This document shows positions 49,564-60,200 of a DNA stretch of 64,000 bases, one piece after another. A program made the position numbers and the translations under genes. Source of the DNA: Fragilaria crotonensis (taxonomy: Eukaryota > Bacillariophyta > Fragilariophyceae > Fragilariales > Fragilariaceae); the NCBI GenBank assembly GCA_022925895.1, contig JAKSYS010000160.1:1-64000 (forward strand), given 5' to 3'. The notes beneath the pieces were generated by a model, which was not told where the DNA came from, did no database searches, and was given only the letters and a program-made list of their open reading frames with translations. How positions within the stretch are numbered: the stretch's first letter is position 1; every line of letters starts with the position of its first letter.

Positions 49564-50265
49564 ATGACCATGACACGCTTTATCTCCACCTTTCTCGCCG
49601 TTGCTCTCTTCATTGCAGCAAGCCACAGCGAGCTGATTCCTGACGATGACGGCTACCTGCCTGTCGACTATGACGACCCAGACTATTACCATGTTTCGGA
49701 ATTGGACGACGACCTGCCCTCGGGTCGTCTTTACATGGCATGCGTTAGTAATAAAATCACGGAAGATCCTGTGGACGTTGTGGAAAGGGAGCTTCGCTTA
49801 GGAGCTTACCCTGATGTCATTCATCATTCTTCGTTGAAACCTGTCGTGCACGCGTGTATCGCCAGAAACCGCACCAAATCAGTAAGGCTACTTGTTAAAC
49901 GCGGAGCTTCACTCACGAAGCAGGATCCGGATGGGTGGAATGCTTGCCATCATGCTGCATATACAGGCATCGTCGATACCGTTAAACTTTGTCACGAGAT
50001 GGGGATCGACCTCCTGACAAACAGTGTCGGTGCGAAGTATCACTACCTTAACTACGCCTGCGCCGGGAACAGATGGGGTCATGCGCAGACAACTCGCTAT
50101 TTGCTGGAGATTGGTGTCGATCCTGATATCAGATCAGATTTCGATGGCACAACGTGCATGGAGCAGTACGCAACCATGCAGGAGATTAAAGATGCGTTGA
50201 TCGAGTTTGGCGCGAAAACGAAGCCCATCCCACCCAAAAAGACAAAAGTACACGACGATTTGTGA
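49564..50265 (+). CDS. Secreted or lumenal ankyrin-repeat protein
   Basis: The first ATG at 49564 gives 233 residues in one exon. A signal peptide is clear (M-T-M-T-R-F-I-S-T-F-L-A-V-A-L-F-I-A-A-S, cut near residue 22), then an acidic linker rich in D and Y. Ankyrin repeats occupy about 85-220: L-K-P-V-V-H-A-C-I-A-R-N, S-V-R-L-L-V-K-R-G-A, D-G-W-N-A-C-H-H-A-A-Y-T-G, L-N-Y-A-C-A-G-N and T-T-R-Y-L-L-E-I-G-V-D-P. The C-terminus is basic (K-T-K-P-I-P-P-K-K-T-K). Ankyrin repeats bind proteins. Most are cytosolic, so export or ER entry is unusual. The partner is unknown. Confidence 0.75.
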   Translation: MTMTRFISTFLAVALFIAASHSELIPDDDGYLPVDYDDPDYYHVSELDDDLPSGRLYMACVSNKITEDPVDVVERELRLGAYPDVIHHSSLKPVVHACIARNRTKSVRLLVKRGASLTKQDPDGWNACHHAAYTGIVDTVKLCHEMGIDLLTNSVGAKYHYLNYACAGNRWGHAQTTRYLLEIGVDPDIRSDFDGTTCMEQYATMQEIKDALIEFGAKTKPIPPKKTKVHDDL

Positions 50266-50780
50266 AATTGAAGAATGACATACACTAACGTTTTTAGGAG
50301 TAGCATGCCCATCTATTGACCACATTTACTTGTAGATGGCTCTGCGCCTACAACAATCGTGCAACATGGAACGCTGTCAATGAATTGGCGAAAGACCATC
50401 TAAGCGACACTTCGAAATTGGGCGAGCCCTTGAGCATCGTCTCTGTATTGCATTCGCAAGGGCCATACAGCACAACGACGTTTCCAATCGTTCGGCTGTC
50501 TTGATTCATCGAGCTGAAAACAGCCATCTTTGGGAAGGAATGTAGCATAGTCCTGGAGTCGATAAGTCCATGGAAATTATCGGAATTCGACGAGCCTCCT
50601 GTAACCTCGTTGGATTGCGGTCCAAACGACGACCCTGCACATTGAAGTTTACCTGGTACTAACGGCAATCAATAATATCAGTAGTGCACATGTTCAACAT
50701 CTATTTAATTGATGACAAAACCAGAACGAGAGAGGACTTCGATTGCATGAGACAACCGACGCACATTTTCTGCGATTATC
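50266..50780. other. Convergent intergenic gap
   Basis: This lies between the 3' ends of the ankyrin and Tudor-like genes. A 106-codon minus-strand frame at 50348-50668 has no ATG start and no family look. I see nothing else. Only one GTAC was noted. Confidence 0.4.
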
Positions 50781-51362
50781 CTAGTTTACACCCGGAACGA
50801 AGGTTGAGTTGTTCAAAATCCTCCAAGTCTGCTCTGGATCGAACTCCACACGTCTTAATCTATCCGGCGTTGTCTGCTTCTCCACGACTCGGCGAACGGC
50901 TGATTCGACACAATGGTCCTCGTCAAACTCTATGTCATTGCGCCAAAATCGAATGGTGTAGTAGGGTCGATCAGGACCATCGTCGTAGTGTACGCCCGCT
51001 ATTGTTGCATCGTACCAAGTTTCAGTGGCTTTGAAGAAATATGTAACTTGCTGGTTCGCTACAAAGGTGTTGTTCGCTTTAGCAACCTCCTCCCTCTTGC
51101 GTTGCTGTTCGATGATGAAACGCTTCTGCTGCAACTCTGCTGCCAGAAACGGATCGAGTTGCTTTTCCTTCTCCTTTTCATCAAGGGGACCCCTACTTTC
51201 ATCTTCTTTTGATTTATTCTTTTCTTGATGATCGGTCGCCGCTCTTGCAGGGTTACACTTCATTTCGTTTGTGTCGTCAAACTCATCGTACTTCTTTGCT
51301 AGACACTTGGCTGGTCCTTCGTCATTGCCTGACTTTGGTAATCGTTTGCGGAAGAATCGCAT
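50781..51362 (-). CDS. Coiled-coil protein with a Tudor-like C-terminal module
   Basis: The ATG at 51362 gives 193 residues in one exon. Residues 1-60 are basic and polar (M-R-F-F-R-K-R-L-P-K). Residues 60-95 form a charged coiled coil (L-D-E-K-E-K-E-K-Q and R-F-I-I-E-Q-Q-R-K-R-E-E). A small beta module (about 103-142) has V-T-Y-F-F-K-A-T-E-T-W-Y-D-A-T-I-A-G-V-H and Y-Y-T-I-R-F. The W-Y-D-A-x-I-x-G-V-H pattern with D-G-P-D-x-P-Y-Y-T-I recurs in uncharacterised diatom proteins as I remember them and resembles Tudor/SMN folds that bind methylated Arg or Lys. Function is unknown. Confidence 0.65.
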   Translation of the reverse strand: MRFFRKRLPKSGNDEGPAKCLAKKYDEFDDTNEMKCNPARAATDHQEKNKSKEDESRGPLDEKEKEKQLDPFLAAELQQKRFIIEQQRKREEVAKANNTFVANQQVTYFFKATETWYDATIAGVHYDDGPDRPYYTIRFWRNDIEFDEDHCVESAVRRVVEKQTTPDRLRRVEFDPEQTWRILNNSTFVPGVN

Positions 51363-52288
51363 GCTAGCACTGAGCGGTTATCCCGTCGCCCCACAGCTCA
51401 CAAGTGGCGCTAGCGTAAACTGCAAGACTGTTGAGAATCCCAGATCAGTGTTAGTGTTGTACTCCGTTACGAGATACGGTCCAAGTCAATATTCCAGATT
51501 CAAATTGGGGTTGCTTTCGAATTCATCGCATTATTTTCATCAATCGTCATCCAGGCATGCTACGATCATGGTTGATTCGCTCATCAAGTGTCACGCACTT
51601 ACTTACGTCTGGATTGTTTGCCTTGAAGCACTTCGATCCAAGGATTGTTCATATCCCAATGCCACGACTCTAATCCAGCACTGCAGGACAGTTTAATGCA
51701 GAACCAAGAACTCGTACATCTATCTGTACTCGGACTACATTAGTACAAACAGTACCGGTAGTCCATAGTCACGATAGCCCATACATATAGCAAATAGCCC
51801 ATATGCCCGGCATAAATGCGATAGATAGCACGCTTTTAATAGAATGTGCGCATTTGCACATGAAGTACGAGTACTGGTAGTAGTAGAACCTCTAGTAGAG
51901 CAACGAGGTACAAGTACGAGTACTCTACTAGAAACCCGAACTCCATTCGTGGTTCGTGGTTCCGATTTGAGTTTTCTGAATTTCGATTCCTCCTTCAAGT
52001 AGTTCTGATTATGTTGTTTAGTTTGTGCTCTCCGCTTGACTGTGGGGTTAAGTCCTAAAACATGCTTTCTGTCCGCTGACCTACTCGTGTGACTTCGCAG
52101 GTGCGGAGAGGGTGGGAGTTTCACTATCGGATCGATGAGTTGTCCCGTTGTGATCGCAATTCTAAATTGTCCTGAACCTATCAGCTACCTCTGCCCCTCG
52201 AATAGAATATGAGCCACAATGACGACACCCTAACAACACCTCTTGATTCTCGCCGGTGGAAAATTGATGTCCATGAATGCCTTGCGAG
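51363..52288 (-). promoter_or_regulatory. 5' region of the Tudor-like gene with GTAC tract
   Basis: From about 51710 to 51925 GTAC is dense (CTCGTACATC, CTGTACTCGG, TTAGTACAAACAGTACCGG, AAGTACGAGTACTGG, GAGGTACAAGTACGAGTACTC). The part 51930-52288 has none and lies at the 3' end of the TLC gene. No gene is seen. Confidence 0.4.
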
Positions 52289-53140
52289 CTAAATGTGTTT
52301 CTTACTAGCTTTCTTCTTTCCGCCCAAGAAAAAAATGATAAGGCCCTTCACAATAAGGAAGCCCCACATAAGTTGCAGAAAACACAGGAAGATTGCTGCG
52401 AGCCACGAAAAACCTGTAAATAGAAAGGCAAACGTAGATTGATGGGCCATCACAATAACCCCGAATGATCGCAGAAATTTGTATTTCATAGGAAGGAAGA
52501 GGTACCAGCGAATGTAGAGAAATGAGAATGCAAAAATGATCCGAATGATGGTGTAGGCAGCAGGATATTTTTCGATATACTGTGGATTATCCTTGAACGC
52601 ATTCATAATGGAAAGAGGGACCGAACTCAGTTCAAGTATCCCATACATTAATGGTGCGTACCAGGTATGCCCTGTTGTGACCAGTGAAGACATGGTCGTT
52701 ACCAAAAGGACTGCTAAATGATGGAGAATCATCGCAGGCGATTCTTTCACTATCGTGAGTCCCACTGGAACCGCCCAAAGATTGTATCCAAATTGAATAC
52801 ATGCCAAGGGGTAGACTTCCCTCTGGCCAAGTACTTGAGTTTCAATCGTCGGATTGGATTCCAAAACATAGTTGAAATAATAGAGTCCCAACACACCCAA
52901 CACTCCATTGACAACACAGTTGGTCATCTGATATGCGGACTTGTAAATCACTTTATCTTCACATTTAGGAGCGAGGCGCCTCAAAGTAAAGATTGAAAAA
53001 ATGAAAACAATTGTGATAATCACAGTCGCAAGTGCAACGACAGGAAGCAAATCGTTTCGCACGTGATCCCATTCCACGAACGTAGGGTACTGTTCATGGA
53101 TCTTGATGATTCTTTCATAGTCTTCGCGGTACGTCGCCAT
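52289..53140 (-). CDS. TLC-domain multi-pass ER membrane protein, copy 1
   Basis: The ATG at 53140 gives 283 residues in one exon. About six to seven hydrophobic segments are visible, including V-V-A-L-A-T-V-I-I-T-I-V-F-I-F, L-A-V-L-L-V-T-T-M-S and W-L-A-A-I-F-L-C-F-L-Q-L-M-W-G-F-L. H-H-L-A-V-L, then G-I-L-E-L-S-S-V-P-L-S-I-M-N-A-F-K-D, fits the TRAM-LAG1-CLN8 pattern. The C-terminus is K-K-H-I, a KKxx ER-retrieval signal. TLC proteins act in ceramide synthesis, lipid sensing or remodelling; the exact reaction cannot be read here. A paralogue of identical length lies at 61912-62763 on the same strand. Confidence 0.65.
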   Translation of the reverse strand: MATYREDYERIIKIHEQYPTFVEWDHVRNDLLPVVALATVIITIVFIFSIFTLRRLAPKCEDKVIYKSAYQMTNCVVNGVLGVLGLYYFNYVLESNPTIETQVLGQREVYPLACIQFGYNLWAVPVGLTIVKESPAMILHHLAVLLVTTMSSLVTTGHTWYAPLMYGILELSSVPLSIMNAFKDNPQYIEKYPAAYTIIRIIFAFSFLYIRWYLFLPMKYKFLRSFGVIVMAHQSTFAFLFTGFSWLAAIFLCFLQLMWGFLIVKGLIIFFLGGKKKASKKHI

Positions 53141-54025
53141 GTGCTTAACCTACTGAACGACAGTCGTAGTCGATCAAAGATCTTGATCGGACGCAAGTCC
53201 TCGAAGGAAGCGAGCTCTATGATACGCAACCTGGCGAGCAACAATCCCTCACTCCCAAGAATACCCACACGTCTGTCGCGACGTGGTGGCACAAATTCTC
53301 GGAGTACATATATACACGTTTCAGGACATAACTCATCGCATAACTTGTCGGGACCAAATGACTTTTTTCTGATTGCGCATGCACAGCAGTACTTCAACGA
53401 TCGGTAGTAGGTGCTACGTGTGATGTGACCAACAAGCGTTGAGTCGTTGAGAATACCGCTTCTGTACTACAGTATTCATAGTGGCAGACACGTATGATAC
53501 TCCTGGGAAGGTTGCGGTGACGCACCTCAGCTACTACCGGTATGATAGTAGTAGTAGGTAATAATTGTGCAAAGCAAAGACATCACTGTGTTCATTCATA
53601 CTCTGTACTTGTACCTGGTTCAAGGTACTGTACAGTCCTGTACATTAAACAAGTATGTACCCTTACGTACTGTAGTACAGTATAAAGAGGAGTTGGTGCA
53701 GCGTACACTCGAAGTATGCATACATAAGGCATAATGAATATCATAATATCATGAATATATCATATTATCATATATCATGGATTGCAATATGCCTACTGTA
53801 GGACCTGCTAATCGAGTACGGAACTGTGACGCACAATAGCTACTGCTACCACGTACCAGTATTGTAGTGCAAACGTAGTCAAGTTATGACGACGATGAGC
53901 ACATCACACTCGATACTCAATGGCGTAGCCGCTGTGATTAACAGAAAAAAGAGTCTTCCTCTCATAGTAGACACTACACCTCGCAGCAATCCGGGCCTAG
54001 GTCTGGTGACGTCAAAACTATATTA
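53141..54025 (-). promoter_or_regulatory. 5' region of TLC copy 1 with GTAC tract
   Basis: From about 53460 to 53860 GTAC recurs (CTGTACTACAGTATT, CTTGTACCTGGTTCAAGGTACTGTACAG, ATGTACCCTTACGTACTGTAGTACAG, CGAGTACGG, ACGTACCAG). An AT-rich repeat of ATATCAT units lies near 53735-53780. No gene is supported. Confidence 0.4.
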
Positions 54026-57000
54026 TTAAGTCTGCATGCTGACTAAGACAAGTTTCAGAGGCGGCAAGGAGTATACAACAGTATCGATGAGAACAAGCTC
54101 AGAATTCGAGGTTTTCACTTCCGTACGATTCAAGCGGAATGCACCTGTCGACAGTGGCTTACATCTCACAACGTAGTCAAGTTCACGAGGGGCATTTGGA
54201 ATTTTAGTGCAAAGTTGGTGAAGGAGATACAGAGCTGTTGCCTTTGGTGTGAGAATACTAAGGACTTCCTTAGCCGTTGCCTCCCTCCCGATGGCCCTCC
54301 TAGCAACATCAGCCCGAGCATCTCGAATGGCATGCTTTAGGAATGACGACGGCGGTGACGTCTTCTGGAAGCAAATTCCGGATTCTGTCTCCCAAGCCCC
54401 GGCTTCAATAGTGCTTGCAATTTCTGGATCAATCTCCAAAGTGTCAGCGCCATTTCTCGCTCTGCGTACAACTGGCATTGCCCAGTTCCATCGTCAAGAA
54501 GTCCACTGCATTCCCACACAACTTCACCACATTCACTGGGACAATGACTGGGGCATTTCAAGCGACACCGCTTGCGCCCTATGTCCGCTGCCATCGGTAC
54601 CCCAGAAGTTTCCTGGTGCGTTTGACAAACCCGATAATTGAGATAAATCGTTCTTGGAAATCCGAACCAGATTTGAATGGCATCTTGAACACTTGACGTG
54701 GACTTTACAATAGGAAACACCCAGAAATCGTGCCGCTCGACGAGACGAACCATGGCAGGCGCCAGACTAGACTGAGAGCGCATTCGCATGTCAGTGCAGA
54801 TGTCTTGGTGCAAATCACAGAGAGTCGCGGACTGCATTCCAAGTAGCTGACGCGATGGGAACTCTCCCACCAAGGACCGCCTTCCAGTCGACAGCCTGTC
54901 AATCATTCCGCGCGAAAATTGTCTGTTTCCAATGGCAGTCAGGCTTGCAGGAAAGGCATCATCAACCGGAAAATCTATGTCGCACACCTCGACAAGCCGC
55001 ACCTTGATGTCAACACTATCGCACTTGAAGCGAGAAAATCCATAGCTCCCGCGTGACAACGATGACGTAGGAACAACAATCATGGGAACAAATCGATTTG
55101 CCCTGGAAGTGTGCGAATCTAGCTCAGATTTGAGCATTTCATCAATGCCACAAGCAATCAGCGCCGACGATGCGCCGTCCGCCATCTTCCACCACGAAGC
55201 AGCCAGACACAATTGTTCCTCTAATAGCGATCCGCTTGAAATCGAAGACATTTGCTGGACGCTTTTCATAAATTCAGCCTTCCGCTCGTCAGGTAGACGT
55301 GTCAATATTTTGAGTTCCAATGACTGGAGCGTGGAAAGGGCGTTCGCGTCAACTTTCCGTTTTTCTGCATTGCAGCAGTTTGCAAGGGTGAGCGTTGTTC
55401 CCTGAAACTGACCCGTCTTGACCTTGGCGAACTTCAAGCGGTGTCGGCATAGAATTCCAAAAAATGAAGCATCCTGTTCGATGACTTGTTGCGGATCTAG
55501 CATCTGTTCGATGGTATATGACGGTCGTGGTTTGAGACTTGTTGATGCAGCTGAGGGTTGAAGGATAGTTGAACCAATAGTATCACAGTGAACATGGATA
55601 GAAATAATGAACAAATATCCTTTGATCTGAAGCAGCGCACACGACCCTTTTTGGGCTGGCTGTTCCAGCTGCGTCCATGGTTCCAGATTGCATCTACTCG
55701 TCTTTTTATTTGTGGACGATATACCCAGACACAAAGCTGACACAACACACACTTTTAAAGTGCACGCCACGTTTTGAAAGGCAAAACATTCAGGAAGCGA
55801 AAAGGCTTTTTCAGAGGTTATGGGGGAGCAGCAATGGGAGTCTCCAAGAAGGAAGATGTCGTCTGATGTTGGTAGCGCTGATAGCATCCCAACTATACAC
55901 AGTAAACCGTCGTCATCTCCATCGAACAACCGCGAAATTTCGTTGCTACGCAACTGCAACGACGCAACTGAACCACCTTGAACCTTACCCTCGCCAAGTT
56001 TCTCTATCCATTCAGCAAGTCGAACCTCCATCAGTTTCATCACGACGTCCCTGAGGCGAGAAATGCTTAAAATCATAGGGCCTACCAAACGCTTGTCGTT
56101 GAAGGACGACAAATGACAACCATGTAGCTCAGTTGCGTCACCTTTAACTTGTTCCCTTCCATGATCAAAAAATTCAGAGAACTGATCTCTTCGATTGCTG
56201 CGCACTTCCACTTCATCGCTCCTGACAGCCAAGGCACCAAATGGCGACTTTCCTTCTTGGCTGCTGTACAACATATGGAGCACTGTGACAAGATCTTCAC
56301 GGGAAAACCCTTGAATAGAGGAAGGGTCAATGTTGTCAGCCAAGTGCATTGAAAGAGCTTGCCGAAAGGCCGAACAGCGAATTCTAGTGTATTGCCAAGG
56401 AATAAGCGCACGGTTCTCCGGCTCCATAGTCGCAACTATGCTTCGCTGCGGCGTTGTGTTGACAGCGACATTCTCAGATGCTGTGCTGACAATTACGATC
56501 GTAGACCTTAGGCACGCTCCAAAGTACGCAGCACTACCCGACACGAGAAGTAGATGGACGTTGAAAGCTCTGACAAGAGCTCCTTTTCGCAATCCATACT
56601 GTAGATTGGTAGACATCGGAAAGTTTTCAACGAAAACCTTATGCCTCACTGCTCCATCTGTCAGCTCAATGCAACACAAGCGTCCCTTTGTGAACGTAGT
56701 TCCTTGAACGCGCCCCTGCACCATTGCCATATATAATGGAACTGAACTCCCGACTTCATCTTCCTCTTGCCAAAGAATTGACTTGGAATCAGAAACAACC
56801 AAGACCCGATTTGGAACTTGAATGTGGCCGTACCCTTTCGAGCGTAGCGAGTGTGAAACTGTCCATCGTTGACATTGTACAGAATCAATCACAATCTTGT
56901 CCCCCGGCAACATTCCCGCATGACATGACAATGCTTTGTCTCCCTTCATAACTAGGACGCAACTCAGAGTATCTTCCTCATCATGTGGGGGCTGAAAGAC

Positions 57001-57501
57001 CTCGACGAGGCAAAAGGGATCGGATGGTACGACCGCAATGATCGGAGATATCGAATCGATGTAGCCAACGATGGGGTGAAGTTCGCGGCAATTTGAAGCT
57101 TCTAGGTTTCGAAAATCAGTCAGATTCATACCTCTTATCTGCGTGTTGGGATCAACCACGTCCTTAGTCACTTCCACCATCCCAAGCTCTAACAAGGCCA
57201 CATCAGGACCGTGATTCGATTTATTCCCCGTTGCCGGTGAATCCAGATCGATTATTGCATAACGAATGAGTTTCACTCTTCTACTGAATCGGGCGGCGTC
57301 GCAAACAACTTTGAGGAGCGCCTGGGGCACAACCAGGAGGTACACTTTCGCAACATCGCTTCCTGATGGAACAAAGTACAACCCAGCATCGCCAATGCGT
57401 GATGCATCGCCTACATCTCGCTTTCGCTTCTTTTTGACGAATTCACTTGACTCCTGAGACAGCCTCAGACGATGTTCAATGAATCCAACGAGTGTCTTCA
57501 T
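54026..57501 (-). CDS. CTC1: Candidate CTC1, large subunit of the CST telomere-replication complex
   Basis: The ATG at 57501 gives about 1,158 residues, close to human and plant CTC1. Beta-rich OB-fold-like segments run throughout. Landmarks are G-Y-I-D-S-I-S-P-I-I-A (about 147-157), K-G-D-K-A-L-S-C-H-A-G-M-L-P-G-D-K-I-V-I, Y-F-G-A-C-L-R-S-T-I (a motif I recall from plant CTC1), and a C-terminal zinc-ribbon OB fold. That fold has Cys at about 979, 983, 987, 991 and 998, then S-G-L-L-D-D-G-T-G-Q and L-Y-A-E. CST binds single-stranded telomeric DNA and recruits DNA polymerase alpha-primase for C-strand fill-in. Near 54438-54440 the frame steps back one base in a T run; beyond it the reading continues as E-I-D-P-E-I-A-S-T-I-E-A-G-A-W-E to the stop at 54026. 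Another large OB-fold protein, such as an RPA-like one, is the alternative. Confidence 0.6.
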
Positions 57502-58401
57502 GTATCGGCATCACAACTTGGTGTCGCGAGGATGGTTTTATGCTTCAATAATACCCGCACCCCGCACGCAGCAATGATGCTGTTCCCCATAAAGGGGTTC
57601 GTAGTACCAGTACAAGTAACTAGGTACCGGTATTGTACTGATTGTACATTGTACAGCTGTAGTAATGCACTTTTCTGGCGGTGTATGTCATGTAGACCTG
57701 GTACCAGTACCACGTATCAGGACGCGGCAGGGCGAAATGCCCATCAGATTTGACTGGATTGCCTACCCCGTCCTGCTCCATTAAAATGCTGGGAGTTAGG
57801 ACAGCGATGGGCCTTCAAACTGTAACTTTAATTCTACTGGATACTCGTCGCTCAGGGACGTCATGATGTAAGGATATACTTGTAGCATGTATGTATGCAT
57901 ACGTATGGTAGGATTTACTCCAAGTAGAGTAATGGAGTAGAGTAGACAGGGAAGAGGGTACAGCCACACTTTGGGTGGCGCCCTCCTTTAAGGAGGATGA
58001 CGAGACCTATAGTCAAGACCAACAGATGAACCCAACACTCATCCGAAGCATCACCCCCAAAACCAGTAACGCCAACTGGTGCAATGCTTGCGATTCCAGG
58101 CAGCCACGTGAGCTCTGAGCACGCGCAGCCTAACCCTCTTCCACCCTCGCAGGACTCCTTCAGTGAACACAACGTTCCAGATTGACGTCGAAAAGTATGA
58201 TTCGTGCTAAGCCCTGGAAATGCAAGCAATGTACAAGCATCAAAAGCGAAAGGAGTTAGGATCTAGAATTACCTCAAAACAATCTAATTGACGGGGTTTT
58301 CCGCGAAAGCATGAGGAAACACATTCGATGCCTCGCCCATCCAATTAATGGAGGTCTAGCTCAAGGAAAGCGCTCGCGCTTGGAATTTCTTTCAAGAAAT
58401 A
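57502..58401 (-). promoter_or_regulatory. 5' region of CTC1 with a dense GTAC tract
   Basis: Between 57601 and 57720 I count eight GTAC in 120 bases (AGTACCAGTAC, GGTACCGG, TGTACTG, TGTACATTGTACAG, GGTACCAGTACC), 100-220 bases before the ATG. Chance expectation is under one. The rest, to 58401, has no supported gene. Confidence 0.45.
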
Positions 58402-59296
58402 CTAAAGAGCATCAAACGAAATGTATGTCGGACTCTTGAGCTCGTCGTCACTCTCGTCATCGCTCAGAACTATCGGCTCTTCCTGCGACGAACGATCTGT
58501 TGTCCTTCCCATCTTCCTTGGTTGCTGAACTGTCAAATCATCTCTGCATCTTTTTCTGTCGCACGAGACTGAAATCGCATCCGCAGCCCCTAAGAGCATG
58601 GCAAAAGCCCTCGACCTGCGGGATGCTACGGCTGAAACGTTGGCAATCGCATCTGAGTCGTGTTGATTCACTAGAAATTGCCTCGCCTGTTCCATTAATA
58701 CCGCATGCTTTGCCTGACCAACACGTTTACCACGGAGAAAGCCATGAGCCTTGGAGGACCATCGTTCCAACCCACGGGATGACTCATTTCCGTTGCACCA
58801 TTCTAGCAAGCTCTGAAAAGGGATATAGAAGATGTTGATGAGATAAATTTATATCGATCGATAGATCGGAAGGAACCCTAATAAACTAATAGAAATCAGC
58901 ACTTACTGTCGGGGGAGAAAGATGCTCCGTGGTTTCCTTCGAGCTCAAGTCGTTGGAGCCGGCCGTAGCATTGTCAGCAATGTTGCAAGCGTGCTCGTAT
59001 GCTTCAGTCAGACAGCCTTTGAACATTCCGGACCGTCTCAGCTGTCGACAGCTGTTTTTAGCATCAAGCTTTGTAGCTTCATATTCATCTTTAGACCACC
59101 AGCCCTGCCGTCGATCTTCGGCTGTGAGTTCTGATACATGCTCGACGTAGTCAAATCTCACTGGTCGTGTATCAATTCGTACTCGTTTTCGTTTCGCTTG
59201 AAGGGACACAAGAAATAACTCAGCGTTGTCTTCCAAGAAAGGATCAAAGAGAGAGTCCAAGCTGCATAACGATTGAGTGGGGGTAAGAGGGGCCAT
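58402..59296 (-). CDS. Uncharacterised diatom-type protein with W-W-S-K-D-E-Y motif, probably nuclear
   Basis: There are two exons, 59296-58907 and 58812-58402, with a 94-base GT-AG intron in phase 0, giving 266 residues. The segment V-R-F-D-Y-V-E-H-V-S-E-L-T, then R-Q-G-W-W-S-K-D-E-Y-E-A-T-K (about 46-72), fits a family of uncharacterised proteins that is large in diatoms, as I recall it. It is followed by a helical region with E-A-Y-E-H-A-C. Basic stretches (K-R-K-R-V-R-I; R-K-R-C-R) suggest nuclear entry. The C-terminus is acidic (L-S-D-D-E-S-D-D-E-L). No enzymatic motif is seen. Confidence 0.65.
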
Positions 59297-60200
59297 TGTA
59301 GCAACAGGGCGGTAGACAGCTGGTGAAGCAATTCAAAAACTGTTGTGTATGTGTGCATATATACTTTAAGACTCTCAGATGAAGCGAAAAATTAGAGCCG
59401 ATTAACGATGAACGACCACATTTGCCAACGCAAAGTTCATCGATTGTTTTATTCTTATTCATACACGATTAAACTAGAGTACGAGGTTGTCTCCTAGTAC
59501 GTACGATTTGAGACTTAACGACATCCGAAAATGTCTTTCGCGAACAGTGCAATCACGATCAAGTGGGGTCGCAGCGACTCCGGAGTAAGGAGTTGCAGAG
59601 CCATTGAAAAATCGTCGCACACTAGCGTTCGCCCTTCAAGGGCATAAACAACTTCTTCTATGTATGACTTTGGTCGTAAATGTCCGTGGAAAAAATAAAG
59701 ACAGATTCGAATTTGTCTTTATCGAATCGGGAATGCCAGCTTCCACGCAAACAACCATATGACAAAGCCGGGGTCACAAATACTACGGGTGCTACTTTTA
59801 AAAACTCCGTGTGTTCAAGGCGGGGCAATATAGAAATTATCCGAATTGTCAAAAAGCCGAAAATTTTCCGACCCTAGATTTTAATTCGAAAACATGAACA
59901 CTCTTCAAAGTCAGCAATGCCGAATTTCACATCTCAGTCACCAAGGCCACATGTCGCACATGCCCGTCGAACGCCACCGGCGGCGATCTTGATTTCAGTC
60001 AGAAGACGAATTTGAAAAGCATGTGGAATGTGGAACCTTTGCCGGCTGATGCCTCCGTGATTTCTGCGGCATTCCTCTAATTTGGCTTGGATGTTGTTGC
60101 AAATGCACTGTAGAAAAAAAGCCTCGCTAAATGAACCTTCTAGAGGAACGAACCTAATTGCACGGGCATTCATGCATTCTGATATTCTGGAGTGCTAAGC
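59297..60200. other. Intergenic, 5' side of the uncharacterised gene
   Basis: Two or three GTAC lie near 59478-59502 (GAGTACGAGG, CTAGTACGTACG), about 185 bases upstream of the ATG. A near-perfect 28-bp palindrome is at 59695-59722. No gene is supported. Confidence 0.35.
59695..59722. repeat. 28-bp near-perfect palindrome
   Basis: The left half ATAAAGACAGATTC and the right half GAATTTGTCTTTAT are reverse complements with one mismatched pair and no spacer. The centre is TTCGAA. Confidence 0.75.

Noticed and set aside
50348-50668. 106-codon minus-strand frame between two convergent genes
   Set aside because: It has no ATG at its start, no motif, and composition unlike the neighbouring genes.
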